Positions 46,341-57,637 are shown, numbered from the stretch's first letter. The stretch is 64,000 nt of DNA from Gnetum montanum (GCA_015680685.1 MNCI01033568.1:321341-385340), one strand, 5' to 3'. The notes: generated by a model not told the origin, from the sequence alone. Numbers and translations: made by a program.

Positions 46341-47120
46341 GATCTTTTTTTGTTAATTCCACCAATGGTTTGGCAACTTTGGAGAATTTGCAATAAACCG
46401 CCTGTAGTAGCTAGTGTGTCCAAGGAATGACCTAATGTCTTTAACGGTTTCTGGTTGTCGGGTAATTCCTTGGATGACTTTAATTTTTTCTAGATCCACT
46501 TCAATTCCTGATTGTGAAATTTTGTGCCCCAGTACGACGCCCTCTTGAACCATCAAATGGCTCTTCTGCTAGTTGAGCTTGAGGTTAGTTTCAACACATT
46601 GTTTTAATACTTGCTCTAACCAGTCGAGGGCCTGATCAAAGCTCATCCCATAAGTGGAGAAGTCATCCATGAAGACTTCTACTTTGTTACCTATTTGCTG
46701 TTGAAAGATGCTTAGAACTAATCGTTGGAACATGGCAGGTGCATTGCACAAGCCAAAAGGAATTTTTTTGTATGCAAACATTCCCCAAGGACTGGTAAAC
46801 GTTGTTTTGGCTTGGTCTTTTGGTGCAATTCGTATTTGGTTGTACCCACTATATCCATCTAGAAAACTGTAATAGTGATGCCCTACTATAGTGTCTAAGA
46901 CTTGGTCAAAAGATGGTAATGGGAAGTGATCTTTGAATGTTTCCATATTTAATAGCCTAAAATCTATACATACCCTCCATTTACCTACTTTTTTCAGTAC
47001 GATGACAAGAGGACTAACCCATTCGCTATTAGCAATAGGGTAAATGAACCCACCCTTGAGAAGCTGCTCTAGCTCCTCTTTCACTATTTGTTTTAACTTC
47101 AGGTTCAATTACCTTTGGGG
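46341..47120 (-). pseudogene. Reverse transcriptase of G-young
   Basis: 179 open codons (46,569-47,108). RT landmarks in order: GGFIYPIANSEWVSPLVIVL, KWRVCIDFRLLN, YYSFLDGYSGYNQIRIAPKD (first catalytic Asp), TTFTSPWGMFAYKKIPFGLC, NAPAMFQRL, and FMDDFSTYG (second and third Asp, codons 46,662-46,667). After a stop, GHKISQSGIEVDLEKIKVI and IRSFLGHTSYYRRFIAN follow. Catalytic residues survive in this part, so the domain is among the best preserved in the window. Confidence 0.95.
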
Positions 47121-47279
47121 TTGCTTGTGAGGCTTCATAGAGGGGTCTATGTAAATCCTATGCTAGAATATCCTAGGATCTATTCTGGTTAGTTCATGGT
47201 ATCACCAAGCAAAGGTTGTTGACCACTTGTTTATCACCTTTAGCAAACTTTCTTTTTGCTTAGGTGTGAGCTTTGCATT

Positions 47280-48110
47280 GATGATCACCGGTTTTCATTT
47301 TTAAGGGTCACATATTCCAAACCAGTGGGTAATGGTTTTAAATCTAGGGGCTCTTGTTTAAACTCCTTAGGAATCTCCAACTTTCCCCAATTAATGTTTT
47401 CGGAGTTAAGGCCTAGAAGTTGGCAACGGACTTGCTCTAATACGTCTATGCTTTCAATGTAAGCACTAGTTATTCCCTCAGCTAGTTCCATGTAGGTTGT
47501 CGAGTTGTTCTCTTTATCAGCTATCAGCCACTGGGTGTTTTCTTGTTGTGTGGTTGTCGCATATAGGCACTTTTGTATGTCAATATCCCATGCACACTGA
47601 TTGCATGCAAGCAATGTTAGACTTCGCATCACCCATGATTTTTGCACGCAATGACACCCTGTGTCAATATATGCGATGCATGGAACTCTTTTCCTCTCAA
47701 TTTTCCCAAAAGTATTTATCTTGGATATTTCTAGGGAAAGGTTGTGGATTCCTAAGAATGCATTGATTTTATTCAACCATGTCCTTCCCATTATAATTGG
47801 AAAATCCCCTTTGTCATTGTTTATTTGGATCACTAGTAAATCGACTGGATATGACCATCCACCGACAATGGTAACAATGTCCTCAACCTGTCCCAAAGGA
47901 ATAGTGATGGATTGGTCAGCCAGCTCTAGGCGAACATTACTCTTCTTGAGTGGAGGAAAGTTCCAGGTTTTATATAGTTCTTGTGAGATTAAGTTGACCC
48001 CGGAACCTGAGTCAAAGAGAGCCTTATGGGGTTCATTCCCAGCAACTTAGAGGTAAACTAGGGGGACTCCTGGATTTGATAATTTCTTTGGAAGGTGGCT
48101 GACCTTGATC
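47280..48110 (-). pseudogene. Retropepsin of G-young
   Basis: The minus strand reads ALFDSGSGVNLISQELY, with the catalytic Asp codon at 48,011-48,013 (D-S-G intact). Then come LVIQINNDKGDFPIIMGRTW (about 47.80 kb, the IMGR.WL landmark) and a 203-codon frame (47,285-47,896) with a C-terminal linker to RT. Unlike family F, the catalytic triplet is the standard one. Confidence 0.85.
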
Positions 48111-50643
48111 CACTCAGTTACTGTATGTGTTAACATAACTGTATGCATTAGGCGCGATTTCTCTATCGAAGGGTTTCCCAAAACCTTATTTCGTATGGGG
48201 GTGTTAAGATGCTCAACCGCTTGTGAAGGTGAAGGCTTGGTTGGATTGTTGATCCTAAGGAAGGGTCTTTTTGGTGTATGATTGTTAAAACCAACTGATA
48301 TTGGAGGATTGGGAGCCCTCGCAGTGTTGGGTTGTCACGGTTGAGTGGGAATTACTCTAGGCTTTGTTGGAGTGGTTGGCAGTGGGGCTACTGGCGCAAG
48401 AGATGTGGATGGATTTGGAGGATAGTGTGGGTATGGAGGGTTTCTCGAAGGAGAAGGAATCCTAAAATACTCCTGAACTTGGTAGTAATGTAGAGGGTTT
48501 ATGTGACCCATAGAGTCACCTGGGGAAATCAGCTACTGCCCATAATAACCATAAGGATTAGGCTACCGGTAAGGGTACTGTTGTGTTGGCAATGGCATCC
48601 CGCAGGATTGTGGGTATTGCCACTGTTGATGCTATCCGATGGGCTATGGTGGAGTTCCACTTGGATAATACGTTAGTGATTGGTGGAACTGCCTTGGGTT
48701 ACCTTGTGGATAAGGTAACCTTCAGGGTGTTTGTTGTTGGTTGAGTCTTGGATTAAGCGCATACACCCCAGACTCCTGTAAATGTGAGATAATTGGACAA
48801 CATTCCTTAGGATGGTGATAGTGGTAGATCTCACATCCACTATCATCATCTATGTCAGAGTCCATAGCCACATCGGAGTTAGTGATTTTTCCCTTACCCT
48901 TGTTATGTGCAGGACCTAAATCTCTCCACTTTTTCTTACCTTTGTCACTACTTTGTTCAACCTTAGACTCTTCTACAATTTTTAAGACAGTTTCAATTTT
49001 AGAGTCTAAGGAACTCCATACGTCATCTACCTTAGCCGCTATTTTGGTTGTGATTTTTTGAAGCGGCAAGGTCTTTCTGTTCACCAACTCTTTGAGTGGT
49101 GACTCATCCTCTTCATCACAAAATTTCACTCCCTTCTTTCGAAGGGAGGGATCGCAGTTGTATTCTTTCGCACTTTCCATTTTGCATAGCTCACCTTCTT
49201 CTTTTGCTACTTGTTCCAACAAGCGATGTACTTCATGGGCTCTAAGTTATGAGAGTCTCCCTTGGGCATAAGTTCCAAGGGTTCTTCTAGTTTCATGCCT
49301 TAGCCCATCCACGATGTGGTGAAGTTGATCCCCCTGAGCATACTCATGGCTCGAGCAACAATGTAACAATGTGTAGTAGTGGGCCATGGCAGCATCCAAG
49401 GGTCATATGTACCTTGTTTCCAGCCTTGGATCTACTTACACAAATTGGACACTCTGGAGTACGTTTGATACTTTTCATTGAACAGTTCTAGCATCATACT
49501 CCACCTCCTGATGGTTTCTGGTTCTAGGGACTGGTACCAGCTCTCTACTTCTTTGGTGAGTGTCCTTGGGAACAACTTAAGTTTTTTCCACTCATTTTCT
49601 ATATTCTGCAAGGCACAAGCATCATGGAATGCCTGTAAATGATTTTGCAGATCAGCATTGTATCCCCCTTCAAATTGTGAGATGTTATTCATGTCTAAAC
49701 GTTTAATCTAACTATCTTTTAAATGCCTTGTGGAAATCCTAACTACCTCCGTTATGTCAAGCATACTTTGGGTTGCGAGTAGGGGCTCATCATGATCGTC
49801 TCTTTCATGACTCCTGTGATGTCTACGTTGTTCCCTACTTTCCCTACATCCTTGCCCTTGTCCTCTCTCTAGACTATTCCATCGAGGTATTTTGTCCTTT
49901 TTACTTTTATCCTCACCTTTATGTTCATGGTGGCTATGCCCAGATGTGGAAGGAGAGGGTGAGTGATGGGATGAAGGAGAAGAAGAAGGGGAACCATCGC
50001 CATGATGATGTTTCTTTCCTTCTCTTCGGCTGCTATGGCCCTGATTATGGTGACGATCGAAGTGACCGTCCTTAACATAAGTGGTTGTTCCCTCTGTGAA
50101 TAGTTGGTGTTCATGGGCATCAGAACCAGGGATATGTATCGTTGATCGTAGATTCTGATACCCAATCTCCTCACCATCGTTAGGAGGGGGAACATTGTTT
50201 GTTAAAGAATCCATGATAAGGGGTTCCTCATCTCCTATTTCGCTAAGGACGTGTGGGACCTTGCCCTTCAACAATGCATGTTGACTCTTCTGCCTTAAGT
50301 CCCTCATACGTTGGGCACCTATGGGATAATAATCCCTCATGTCAAAATCTTCTGCAACATATTCAGCATATAGTTCTTGCATGCCAATCTGTGCCAAGGC
50401 ACGGAAAAGCATACGAGAGACTGATCAATCTAGGGGTAACAAAATGTTACCTTGCAAATATCTCCACCGCAGTTGTTCATCCTAATGGAGGATAAAAGTG
50501 AAGTCTAGAATATACTCATTGGGATAAGTATAAACTATCTTGTATTGTTTAGTACTTGGCTGATTTGGGTTATGTTTTTTATGTTGCCAACTGTCTCGTG
50601 TATGATCCTTAGGTGGTGAGTTGCTCTTATGAGAAGAAGACAT
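48111..50643 (-). pseudogene. gag of G-young
   Basis: ATG at 50,641-50,643 (MSSSHKSN...), 120 bases inside the primer site. Blocks: N-terminal IVYTYPNEYILDFTFILH and MLFRALAQIGMQELYAEYV, a His/Ser/Lys-rich disordered linker (49.75-50.05 kb), a retrotransposon gag core with GGYNADLQNHLQAFHDAC, KLKLFPRTLTKEVESWYQSL and MLELFNEKYQTY (49.43-49.69 kb). A Lys/Glu stretch follows, then a Cys/His cluster CEIYHYHHPKECC near 48.80 kb. Pro/Tyr/Gln-rich tail to about 48.2 kb. Frameshifts separate four open pieces. Confidence 0.85.
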
Positions 50644-50765
50644 TTTAATCGGTGTGCTAATTCACCGTTATATAAATTTTTATCTTGATTAACCCGAAGG
50701 TTCGTTAAGGCTCACAACGATGTGAGTGATATCCCTTATGTTCTATATGGTGCACAAACACTTAG

Positions 50766-50783
50766 TCCCTGGCAATGGCGCCA
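50766..50783 (-). other. Primer-binding site of G-young (tRNA-Asp type)
   Basis: The minus strand reads TGGCGCCATTGCCAGGGA one base inside the LTR. It matches the known plant gypsy site complementary to the 3' end of tRNA-Asp (TGGCGCCGTTGCCGGGGA) with two changes. Confidence 0.85.
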
Positions 50784-50784
50784 A

Positions 50785-51442
50785 TGATAAGTGGCAAGGT
50801 ACCCCTACACTCAACCATACGAAACGAGTGTAGCACACGTGATCCGGTTGAACTCCGTAGACTAAATGCCTAAACGCCCCATGGAACACTTGGNCAACTA
50901 TGGCTACCAAATGCTAATCGTTACTGGGATCACCACACGTAATGCACGTGCTTGAAGTGGTCGTACTTAGGCACTTAACTAGCCTAAAAGTAATGAGCAT
51001 CCGATTCTTTGAATAGCTGTACACATCCTTAGATGCTTGTAATCAAGTCATACTCATTCCACATTCTAGGAGTTGAGGGTGAGAGAGACTAATCGTGATG
51101 AGCAACCGATTCCTTGATTAGTCGTACACATTCATCAATGCTCATCTTTATTGCCTTACACAACTTGTGTTTAGGTACAAAGCTACTCGAATAAAGATCC
51201 GTTCACTTGGGGACTCCTACTACGGGCACATGGAAAATATTCTATCTCTAGAGTGATCAATCTGCCAGAGTTTTCCTACTTCTAGCCTAGGATGGGAAAT
51301 AAGGGGAATGCCACCTCTTATTTATAGATTTGGCAGTAGATTGTGATATTGCATACGTGACATTGCAGGGGATGACGTGATATCGCGTACTCGATATCAC
51401 ATGGGATGCAATATCGTCGCTTGTGCATATCGCGTCTCATCA
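50785..51442 (-). repeat. 5' LTR of G-young, with internal gap
   Basis: TGATAAGTGGCAAGG to GCGTCTCATCA. At 50,894 a single N joins CACTTGG to CAACTATGG. Compared with 41,608-42,466, about 220 bases are missing there. The missing bases may be an assembly loss rather than a real deletion. Otherwise co-linear. Confidence 0.9.
51319..51326 (-). promoter_or_regulatory. TATA box of the G-young 5' LTR
   Basis: TATAAATA on the minus strand, followed by AGAGGTGGCA. The same word stands at the same place in the LTRs at 27,738, 41,608, 53,999, 62,683 and 63,403, so it is the likely Pol II promoter of the family. GATATCGC words lie just upstream. Confidence 0.7.
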
Positions 51443-51447
51443 ATATC

Positions 51448-52442
51448 CAACCTTTTGATCTTGCTATCTCTTTGATCCTTGGTAGGGATTCTAACTACTT
51501 TTGAAACATTCAGCATATTTCTAGTGGCTAGAAATGGTTCATCATAGTCATCATATCTATGATGGCTCCTATCATGGTCATGTCTCCTATGATGAGTTTG
51601 GTTGTGCCTCCTTTCCTAGTGATGCTCCTCTTCTTATCTATGTTCTTTCTATTCTTGATTCCTATCATCTCCATCTCAATCCTAATCACTCCAATCTTTG
51701 TCTCTATCATGGCTTCTTTTATTAGAATGTGATGATGATGAGATGACAAAGTTGAAGAACTAGGAGAACAATGCCTACTATTCCTTATCCCTTAATCCTT
51801 AGCTTGGTCCTTCTCCTTCTCCTTCTCCTTCTCCTTTTTCTTATCTTTCTTCTGATCCTTGGATGAATTACTAGCAAATCTATTTTTTGATGTCCTTTGA
51901 ACCTTGAACTCTATCCTTCCCTCACCAAAGTTCTCTAAGATTCACTACAAGCATTGGTGAAGGGTGTTCTCTTCAACAAAATAAGGAGAATATGTGTATT
52001 GAGAGATCCTTGAGAAGAAATTATTACCCTTCTTTTGTGACTATAGAAATAATGGTGTGGGGATGGTTTCATCCTTGGAGGCTTCATAGTATGCCTATAT
52101 ACATTTTTCTTTCCAAAGAAATGCTTTTGTAGGTTGATAATCCCTAGAGGCATGACCTATTGTTTCATTCTCATGCCCTAATACTTCAATGTCTAGTCTC
52201 ATGAGCTAGATCATGGGCATGGTAGGAATAGATCAATCAGGAGGTAACACAATACTACCTTCCATATCCCTCTAGCATAACTCCTCATTCTAATAGAGGA
52301 TGAAGATGAAGTTCAAATAATAGGGATCTAGATGGGCATAGACTATTCTCAATTTCTGAGGATTCTCACAAGTAGACCTTTTAGTCCTCTCCTGTTGCTT
52401 ATTAGATTCATCAACATGGAATGGTGATTCATTCATATGAGA
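51448..52442 (-). pseudogene. gag of G-old (N-terminal and middle part)
   Basis: Starts near 52,440 (MNESPFHVDES...). Blocks correspond to G-young gag: a Lys/Glu repeat (KEKEKEKEKD near 51.82 kb), a basic linker (51.53-51.75 kb), and ARSKGWID at the insertion point. The frame continues past the ATATC duplication at 41,607 as MINIPKFK, matching MNNISQFEG in G-young, which proves that the two parts were once joined. A short Met/Ile-rich ORF (51,528-51,749) is part of this gag in a shifted frame. Confidence 0.75.
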
Positions 52443-52623
52443 AGAACCTATAGGCAATTCATTCCTACAAGAATAAGCTATATTAGCAATATTTATTAAG
52501 TGTTCCTTTGAGATGATTTTGTTATTATTTTGTATATGAAAAATATCTTGTTATGTTCTTCTTATAATAATTTTTTATGAATTCACTAGTTAATAATATT
52601 TAGCCCACTTGGTTAAACTAAGT

Positions 52624-52640
52624 CCTTGGCAATGACACCA
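52624..52640 (-). other. Primer-binding site of G-old
   Basis: The minus strand reads TGGTGTCATTGCCAAGG one base inside the LTR, a decayed form of the tRNA-Asp-type site. Confidence 0.75.
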
Positions 52641-52641
52641 A

Positions 52642-53505
52642 TGATGAGCAATAGGTTTTCCCTATGCCCAACCATACGAATCACAAGCATTGACCAATGA
52701 TCTAATCAAATTCTATAGATCTAGTTACCTAAGTTATCAATATCCTTACATAGTAGTATTTGCAAGGCACTATCTTCATAATCCATACCTATATTTTAAT
52801 TGTGCATATGGTTAAGTGTGGTTAAGGCATAGAATGTTTGTTTTTATGATTATTTTATTATTATGTTCTCCTAATTGCTAAGTGATTAAATGAAAGCCTA
52901 ATGATTGAATTATTTAACTAATGACATATCTTGTTAACTAACTATCCTAATGTGGAGTATCTATCCCATTTACCATACACATCCTAAATTAGTATTAGCA
53001 CTATTGGGTTACCAATTATATACTACTAGTTGTAACAAATATCCACTGTTGGGATTACCAAGTGTTAATACATTATGCTTGAAAAGGTTGTACTCATCCA
53101 TTTATAAATAAGGATATTAATTAATTAATTAAGAATAGTAATGTAAAGTACATGTAACGTAAAGTCTTGAAAAGAAATAGTAAACTAGTCTAAGTACTAT
53201 AGTGGATGTAGAAAATATCAATTTTATTAATGATCATGCCAATGAGTCCAAGTACATAAGCACTAGAATAAAACTCCATATAGTCTCATAAATCTATGTT
53301 GTGGGCACTCAAAGAGAAAATATTCCAACTTTTGAAAGAAGAAACTATAAGAGTTTAGCTAAGACTAAGATTGAAATGTGCCATAAATGCAAGGGGTTTA
53401 TGTATTTATATAGCCAATGATTGTGTCAGGGTTGATGTACCTGTGTCAATGCATCGTAGCATGTGTTATGGGGATATGTTAATAGGGCTATGCCAACACA
53501 ACCTA
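52642..53505 (-). repeat. 5' LTR of G-old
   Basis: Starts TGATGAGCAATAGG. Contains the family's U5 words (GGGATTACCAAGTGTTAATAC, GCTTGAAAAGGTTGTAC) and a TATTTATATAG promoter word near 53,404 on the minus strand. Its U3 lacks GATATCGC words and instead has CATCGTAGCATG/GGTTGATGTACC-like words as in the type-2 LTRs. The upper end is estimated. Confidence 0.65.
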
Positions 53506-53998
53506 TCATATTGATGATTTATCATATGGAAATGCATTAATTACATAAATCTAAAGTGTTAATTAAATAAGAGATTTGATATGATAAAATGTAGGATGTT
53601 CATCAAGAAGGATGGTACGTTGGTCTAGTTGTGAATGGAAGAGCTTGTTATCAAAATTAGTAGTCCTTTGATCATGAGAACCATCCTTCAGTTGACAAAA
53701 TGGTCTAATAGGTTGACCAACCTTGCTTAAGATCAATCATCTTAAAAGATAGTAATCTTAGTTAGGAGAAAAATACATAGTAACCTTAGTTAGGATAAAA
53801 ATGCACATATGTTAGGTTAACATATCTAACCTAAGATTGACCTACTTGGGAGCTAGTGGACTATAAATGAAAGAGAAGAAAATGCATCACTCGTAAGGTT
53901 GGCCAACCTATTGATAGGTAGATTATCCTAAATTGATGGAAAGATTAGAACATAATAAAAGAAGCACTGTTAAGGTTACCTAACTTGAGACTAATAAC
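53506..53998. other. Unassigned AT-rich spacer
   Basis: No gene. A 28-base unit AGTAAxCTTAGTTAGGAxAAAAAT is tandemly doubled at about 53,749-53,803, and GGTTGACCAACC/GGTTAAC...GTTAACC-type inverted words recur (53,715-53,985). Confidence 0.45.
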
Positions 53999-54859
53999 TG
54001 ATGATAGTCATCTAGTTCTAGATGCCTAATTATGAGTCATCATTTGGGTGACTGCGATATCACATCCGTGATATTGCAGCCCAATCGCGATATTTCATAC
54101 GTGATATCATAGCCTGTCTCCTCATCTATAAATAAGAGCTAGATAGATCAGTTAGGAATTATTGATTAGAAAGTAGTTAGTTAGTTTTTAGTGTTTTCAT
54201 TTCTTTCTCTCAACCCTTTTCCTCTCCGTGTATGCCCACAGTGTGATGAATGTAATTGTACGACATCCTTTATTCGAGTGTGATGTACTTGGACACGCAC
54301 ATGACTAGAAATAAAGATTGAGATTACTTCATCATTGCAACATTCACTTAGTTTAATTATTTAATTAATTGTTATTTATTGCTTTCCTAGTTAATCTCTC
54401 TCACCCTTAAACCCATGTTAAAACATTGAATGAGTATGACTTGATTACAAGCATTTAAGTGTGACTACTTGGTAACCCAGTAGCGTACCTAGGATCTGCT
54501 CTTTGTAATCCCAGTGGTAGTAGTGCACAAAGTCCAAGATGTGTACAGATAATCAAAGAACGAATGCTCATCACATTTAGGCTAGTTTAGATTCTCTCAC
54601 CCTTCATCTCTTACCTTAGTTAATATTATCTTCCATTGCCTTCAGGAGTAGCATTAGATTAGAAACCCATCATACACCTTACTCTAGACTAAACCATATG
54701 TGACAAAGCTAATACTAGTCCAAGTGGGAAGATAGTGAACTACAACCTAAGGCTAACTGTCTAGATGCCACAACTAGTTCATCTATGGTGTTCGATTAGA
54801 TCACACATGTAATGCTCATATTCATATGGTTGAGTGTAGGGGTACCTCGCCACTCATCA
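53999..54859 (+). repeat. 5' LTR of the deleted gypsy element (mosaic type)
   Basis: Ends GGTACCTCGCCACTCATCA before the primer site. GATATCGC-type words at 54,056-54,112 precede the TATA box. The transcribed part (from about 54,200: GTGTATGCCCACAGTG, TTTATTCGAGTGTGATGTAC, GGACACGCACATGAC, AATAAAGAT) matches the LTR at 62,683 rather than the other GATATCGC LTRs. The start could instead be about 54,048. Confidence 0.75.
54127..54133 (+). promoter_or_regulatory. TATA box in the 53,999 LTR
   Basis: CTATAAATAAGAGC, the family-wide promoter word, about 15 bases after the last GATATC word. Confidence 0.65.
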
Positions 54860-54860
54860 T

Positions 54861-54878
54861 TGGTGTCGTTGCCGGGGA
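54861..54878 (+). other. Primer-binding site (tRNA-Asp type)
   Basis: TGGTGTCGTTGCCGGGGA one base after the LTR, differing from the standard site at only two positions; the best preserved of the three in this window. Confidence 0.85.
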
Positions 54879-54954
54879 TGATGCTAGTTATCTAGATTAG
54901 TTATATCATACAAGGTCATTGTACAGGACTTAACAATATAATGAATTTAAATAT

Positions 54955-55180
54955 ACTAGATGAAAATTCATTATTAGCCTTATCCTTGAATGAAGTACAC
55001 AAGGTACATAGCAAGCAATGTCATGACCTTAAAATAAGAAAAGTTAAGTTTTAACAATTAGATAAGGTTCTCTATTAGAATTCCATACATGTACCTTAAT
55101 GTACAAAATTCCAAATGCTATGGAAGGGACCTTATATTATACATGCAACTTTTCCATCCTAGTTCATGATGATTTACCAC
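54955..55180 (+). pseudogene. Integrase C-terminal remnant
   Basis: The plus strand reads NILDENSLLALSLNEVHKVH, then SKQCHDLKIRKVKF, DKVLY and CTKFQMLWKGPYIIHATFPS. These match NVLDENGFAALSLNELHKAH and following in the G-young integrase (44.65-44.85 kb). Only the last 75 residues remain, with a few stops. Confidence 0.85.
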
Positions 55181-57453
55181 CTTGCCAATCTGAACAAAAG
55201 ATTATTAATCAACATTGAACAAGTTAAACCTTTTTTGGAGTTAAGAATAACTAGTGGCCACAAACCTTAACTAATGGCCAAGCTTGTTCTATCTTTTGAA
55301 TTTCTTCATTCCAACTTAGTTGTGGGGAAGATGGTTATTCATGCTAATATTTTGTAATGGCTCCTCAATTTTTTTAACTTTTTTTTTTACATTTTTCTTT
55401 GTACATTTTTCATTTGCTTGAGTATTTTGCAATTTTTTTATATGTTTTTCTTTATATAAAAATCTTCTTACATGTGTTTTCTTCTTTATTTCCATCAAGA
55501 CTTTGGTGCTTGACGTAGCTGCTACTTATTGAAAGTTTGATTGAATTCTATAGTTTGAACTAATTGCTTGATAATTAGATTTCATCTTTGAATTATGACA
55601 TTGATTAATGGAGCATTGATAATTTGATAATATCAGGAAGTAAGCTAACATCGTCCATCCATTCCACTCAACTACATGGTGTGCTCTCATCTTGAAAGCA
55701 TGAGGTCCTTTCTTAATTACAACTTTAAAAAGAATCTATGACCTTGATACTTAATGAACTTGGGATGAATCAAGTGGAATTGATAAGGATGTGGCTTCAA
55801 GCAGACTTATCACCATTTGTACCTACCTACCTTTTTATGTTTTATGAGTATTCTCTTCAATTTCTCACCATTTCTCATGTCGACTATTAACAGGAAGAAT
55901 GTCTTTGCATGGTGTGATTTCCATGAAGTAAAAAAAAATAACATACATGGGAATTCAAAGTACACCCCCTAGATGAAATAATGGGCTACAAGCATTGGTC
56001 ATAGGATTGGAAAGAGATGTTATCTATGCCTGAAGTCACCCCTCTAACTAAGGTCTTCCTAACTTCCTGCTTCTCTTTCCTTCTCTCTTTGGAATTGTGG
56101 GTGATCTTTGGGAGTGTTCATGACCTCTTAGGGGTTGGACAGTCTAAATGTGCTAATGTGAAGTCACTGGAAGTGGATGTGCTTGGTTCCAACTAAGGAT
56201 GAAATAATATTAGGTCACATTAACCACATAATCCATAAGGACTTCATGTGACCAGGATGTGAGACTCCATTACCACACACACTCTCTCTCATTGTTCAAC
56301 TCTTGGCATCTTTCATTACACTACCTATTATCATGGATAATCCATATGTCGATTGTGGTATGTCCTAGTTCTTTAATGATTTTCTTGTGTGGATATGATT
56401 TTTAATAATATGTGATGATTAATCATCCTTGGTTCCTATAGACTCCTAGGTATGAGGGCATGCAAGGGTATTAAGGGAATGAGCCTACTATTGGGAAGAT
56501 CCACTTGCTTACTCCTTGGTCTATTTTGTTAAACCTCTTGTCTCATAGCTATTTTGCATTTAATTCCATCACTTTCTAAAAAGAAACATCCAATTTTGCA
56601 CTCCTTGGTAATCTAATTTTCTCTAAACCTCCTTTTTCAAACAAATTTCAAGCCCTCTTCTATGATTTTTCATCATTCTAAGCATTTCTAGCTTTATTTG
56701 TATTCCAATTTCATCATCAAAATTTTCCCCAACACAAGGTTTTTTATTGTGAAAATTCTTTCAATGGTTGTGTCAATGCATCCCCATCAATGCATCAAAA
56801 AAATCAAATAAATATATGCTAATACTTGTGAATTTTTCACATTTTCTCAAAAAACAAGGGGATATTTTACCCCTTTTTTTAGAGCCCAAAGAACCTTTCA
56901 AGTCAAACTACTTAATTGATTCACCTTATTTTTCAACCCTCTAGCTATCGGAGTTAAGCTTTACATTATGGGACTGATAAACCTATGGTTTATGATAGAA
57001 AATGTTAACATAATCAAATAAGAGGGGTATCAAAAGAACTAAGGGTTACACATTAATTGTTAATCCTTAGTTACATTTGTGATCACAAATGACACCAAAG
57101 AGAAAAGCACCCATAGGAGAACCATCACAATAAATTCATGGTGCGTGTGCCTGCAGAAAAGGTGGAGAAGGGTTCGTAGCTTGGTACATGACGGAGAAAA
57201 TTTAAATATATGAACTTTTTTAAAAAATTAAATCTCATATGCCAGGGATGTAATAGAGAAAAGTTAAATATATTAACTTTTTTAAAAAAATTAAATCTCA
57301 TATATCATAAAAAAAACATTGTAAAACATAGAACAACTACAATGTCAATCCAAAATATTGTTAATGCTTAAAAACTGCACAGAAGATTGCAATATCACCA
57401 TTGAACTGAAGCAATGCAATGGTACAAAGGGCATTGAATCCATTTACTTACTC
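55181..57453 (+). other. 3' non-coding region of the deleted gypsy element
   Basis: No gene. Blocks are the reverse complement of G-young's 3' region, for example GTCTTTGCATGGTGTGATT (55,903 area) and GGGCTACAAGCATTGGTCATAGG (55,983 area). A duplicated stretch GTTAAATATATTAACTTTTTTAAAAAAATTAAATCTCATAT-type lies around 57,200-57,300. Confidence 0.6.
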
Positions 57454-57637
57454 AAGAACCATAATCCAGCCAAACTTATTATTTATGAAACAATAAAAAA
57501 AGAACCATAATCCAGCCAAACTTATTATTTATGAAACAATAAAAAAAGAACCATAATCCAGCCAAACTTATTATTTATGAAACAATAAAAAAAGAACCAT
57601 AATCCAGCCAAACTTATTATTTATGAAACAATAAAAA
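57454..57637. repeat. Four perfect 46-bp tandem repeats
   Basis: Units start at 57,454, 57,500, 57,546 and 57,592 (AAGAACCATAATCCAGCC...). I see no differences among them except at the last edge, although the surrounding element is heavily mutated. They end 23 bases before the LTR stub. Confidence 0.9.

Larger units (their letters stand above)
41608..51442 (-). mobile_element. Ty3/gypsy element G-young (Athila/Tat-like), full-length, decayed
   Basis: LTRs at 41,608-42,466 and 50,785-51,442 begin TGATGAG/TGATAAG and end CTCATCA. ATATC flanks both sides (41,603-41,607 and 51,443-51,447). On the minus strand the order is tRNA-Asp-type primer site, gag, protease, RT, RNase H, integrase, long 3' non-coding region, polypurine tract, 3' LTR. 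The RT box FMDDFS and the primer site fit the non-chromovirus (Athila/Tat) branch; there is no chromodomain. It is inserted in the gag of the related G-old. LTRs appear about 90% identical over the first 110 bases. Confidence 0.95.
38778..53505 (-). mobile_element. Older gypsy element G-old, split by G-young
   Basis: Minus-strand non-chromovirus-type gypsy remnant. 5' LTR at 52,642-53,505, primer-binding site 52,624-52,640, gag 52,442-51,448 continuing at 41,607-41,583. It then joins integrase (about 41.57-40.15 kb) and a 3' non-coding part (to 38,778). G-young (41,608-51,442) sits in it with an ATATC duplication. Its 3' LTR would lie below 38,778, beyond F2, and is probably represented only by 8,244-8,404. 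Retropepsin, RT and RNase H are absent. Confidence 0.75.

Noticed and set aside
49773-50195. ORFs of 100 and 108 codons overlapping G-young gag
   Set aside because: Other-frame shadows of the His/Ser-rich gag linker.
57454-57637. CRISPR-like array
   Set aside because: The four 46-bp units are contiguous with no spacers, in plant retroelement DNA.
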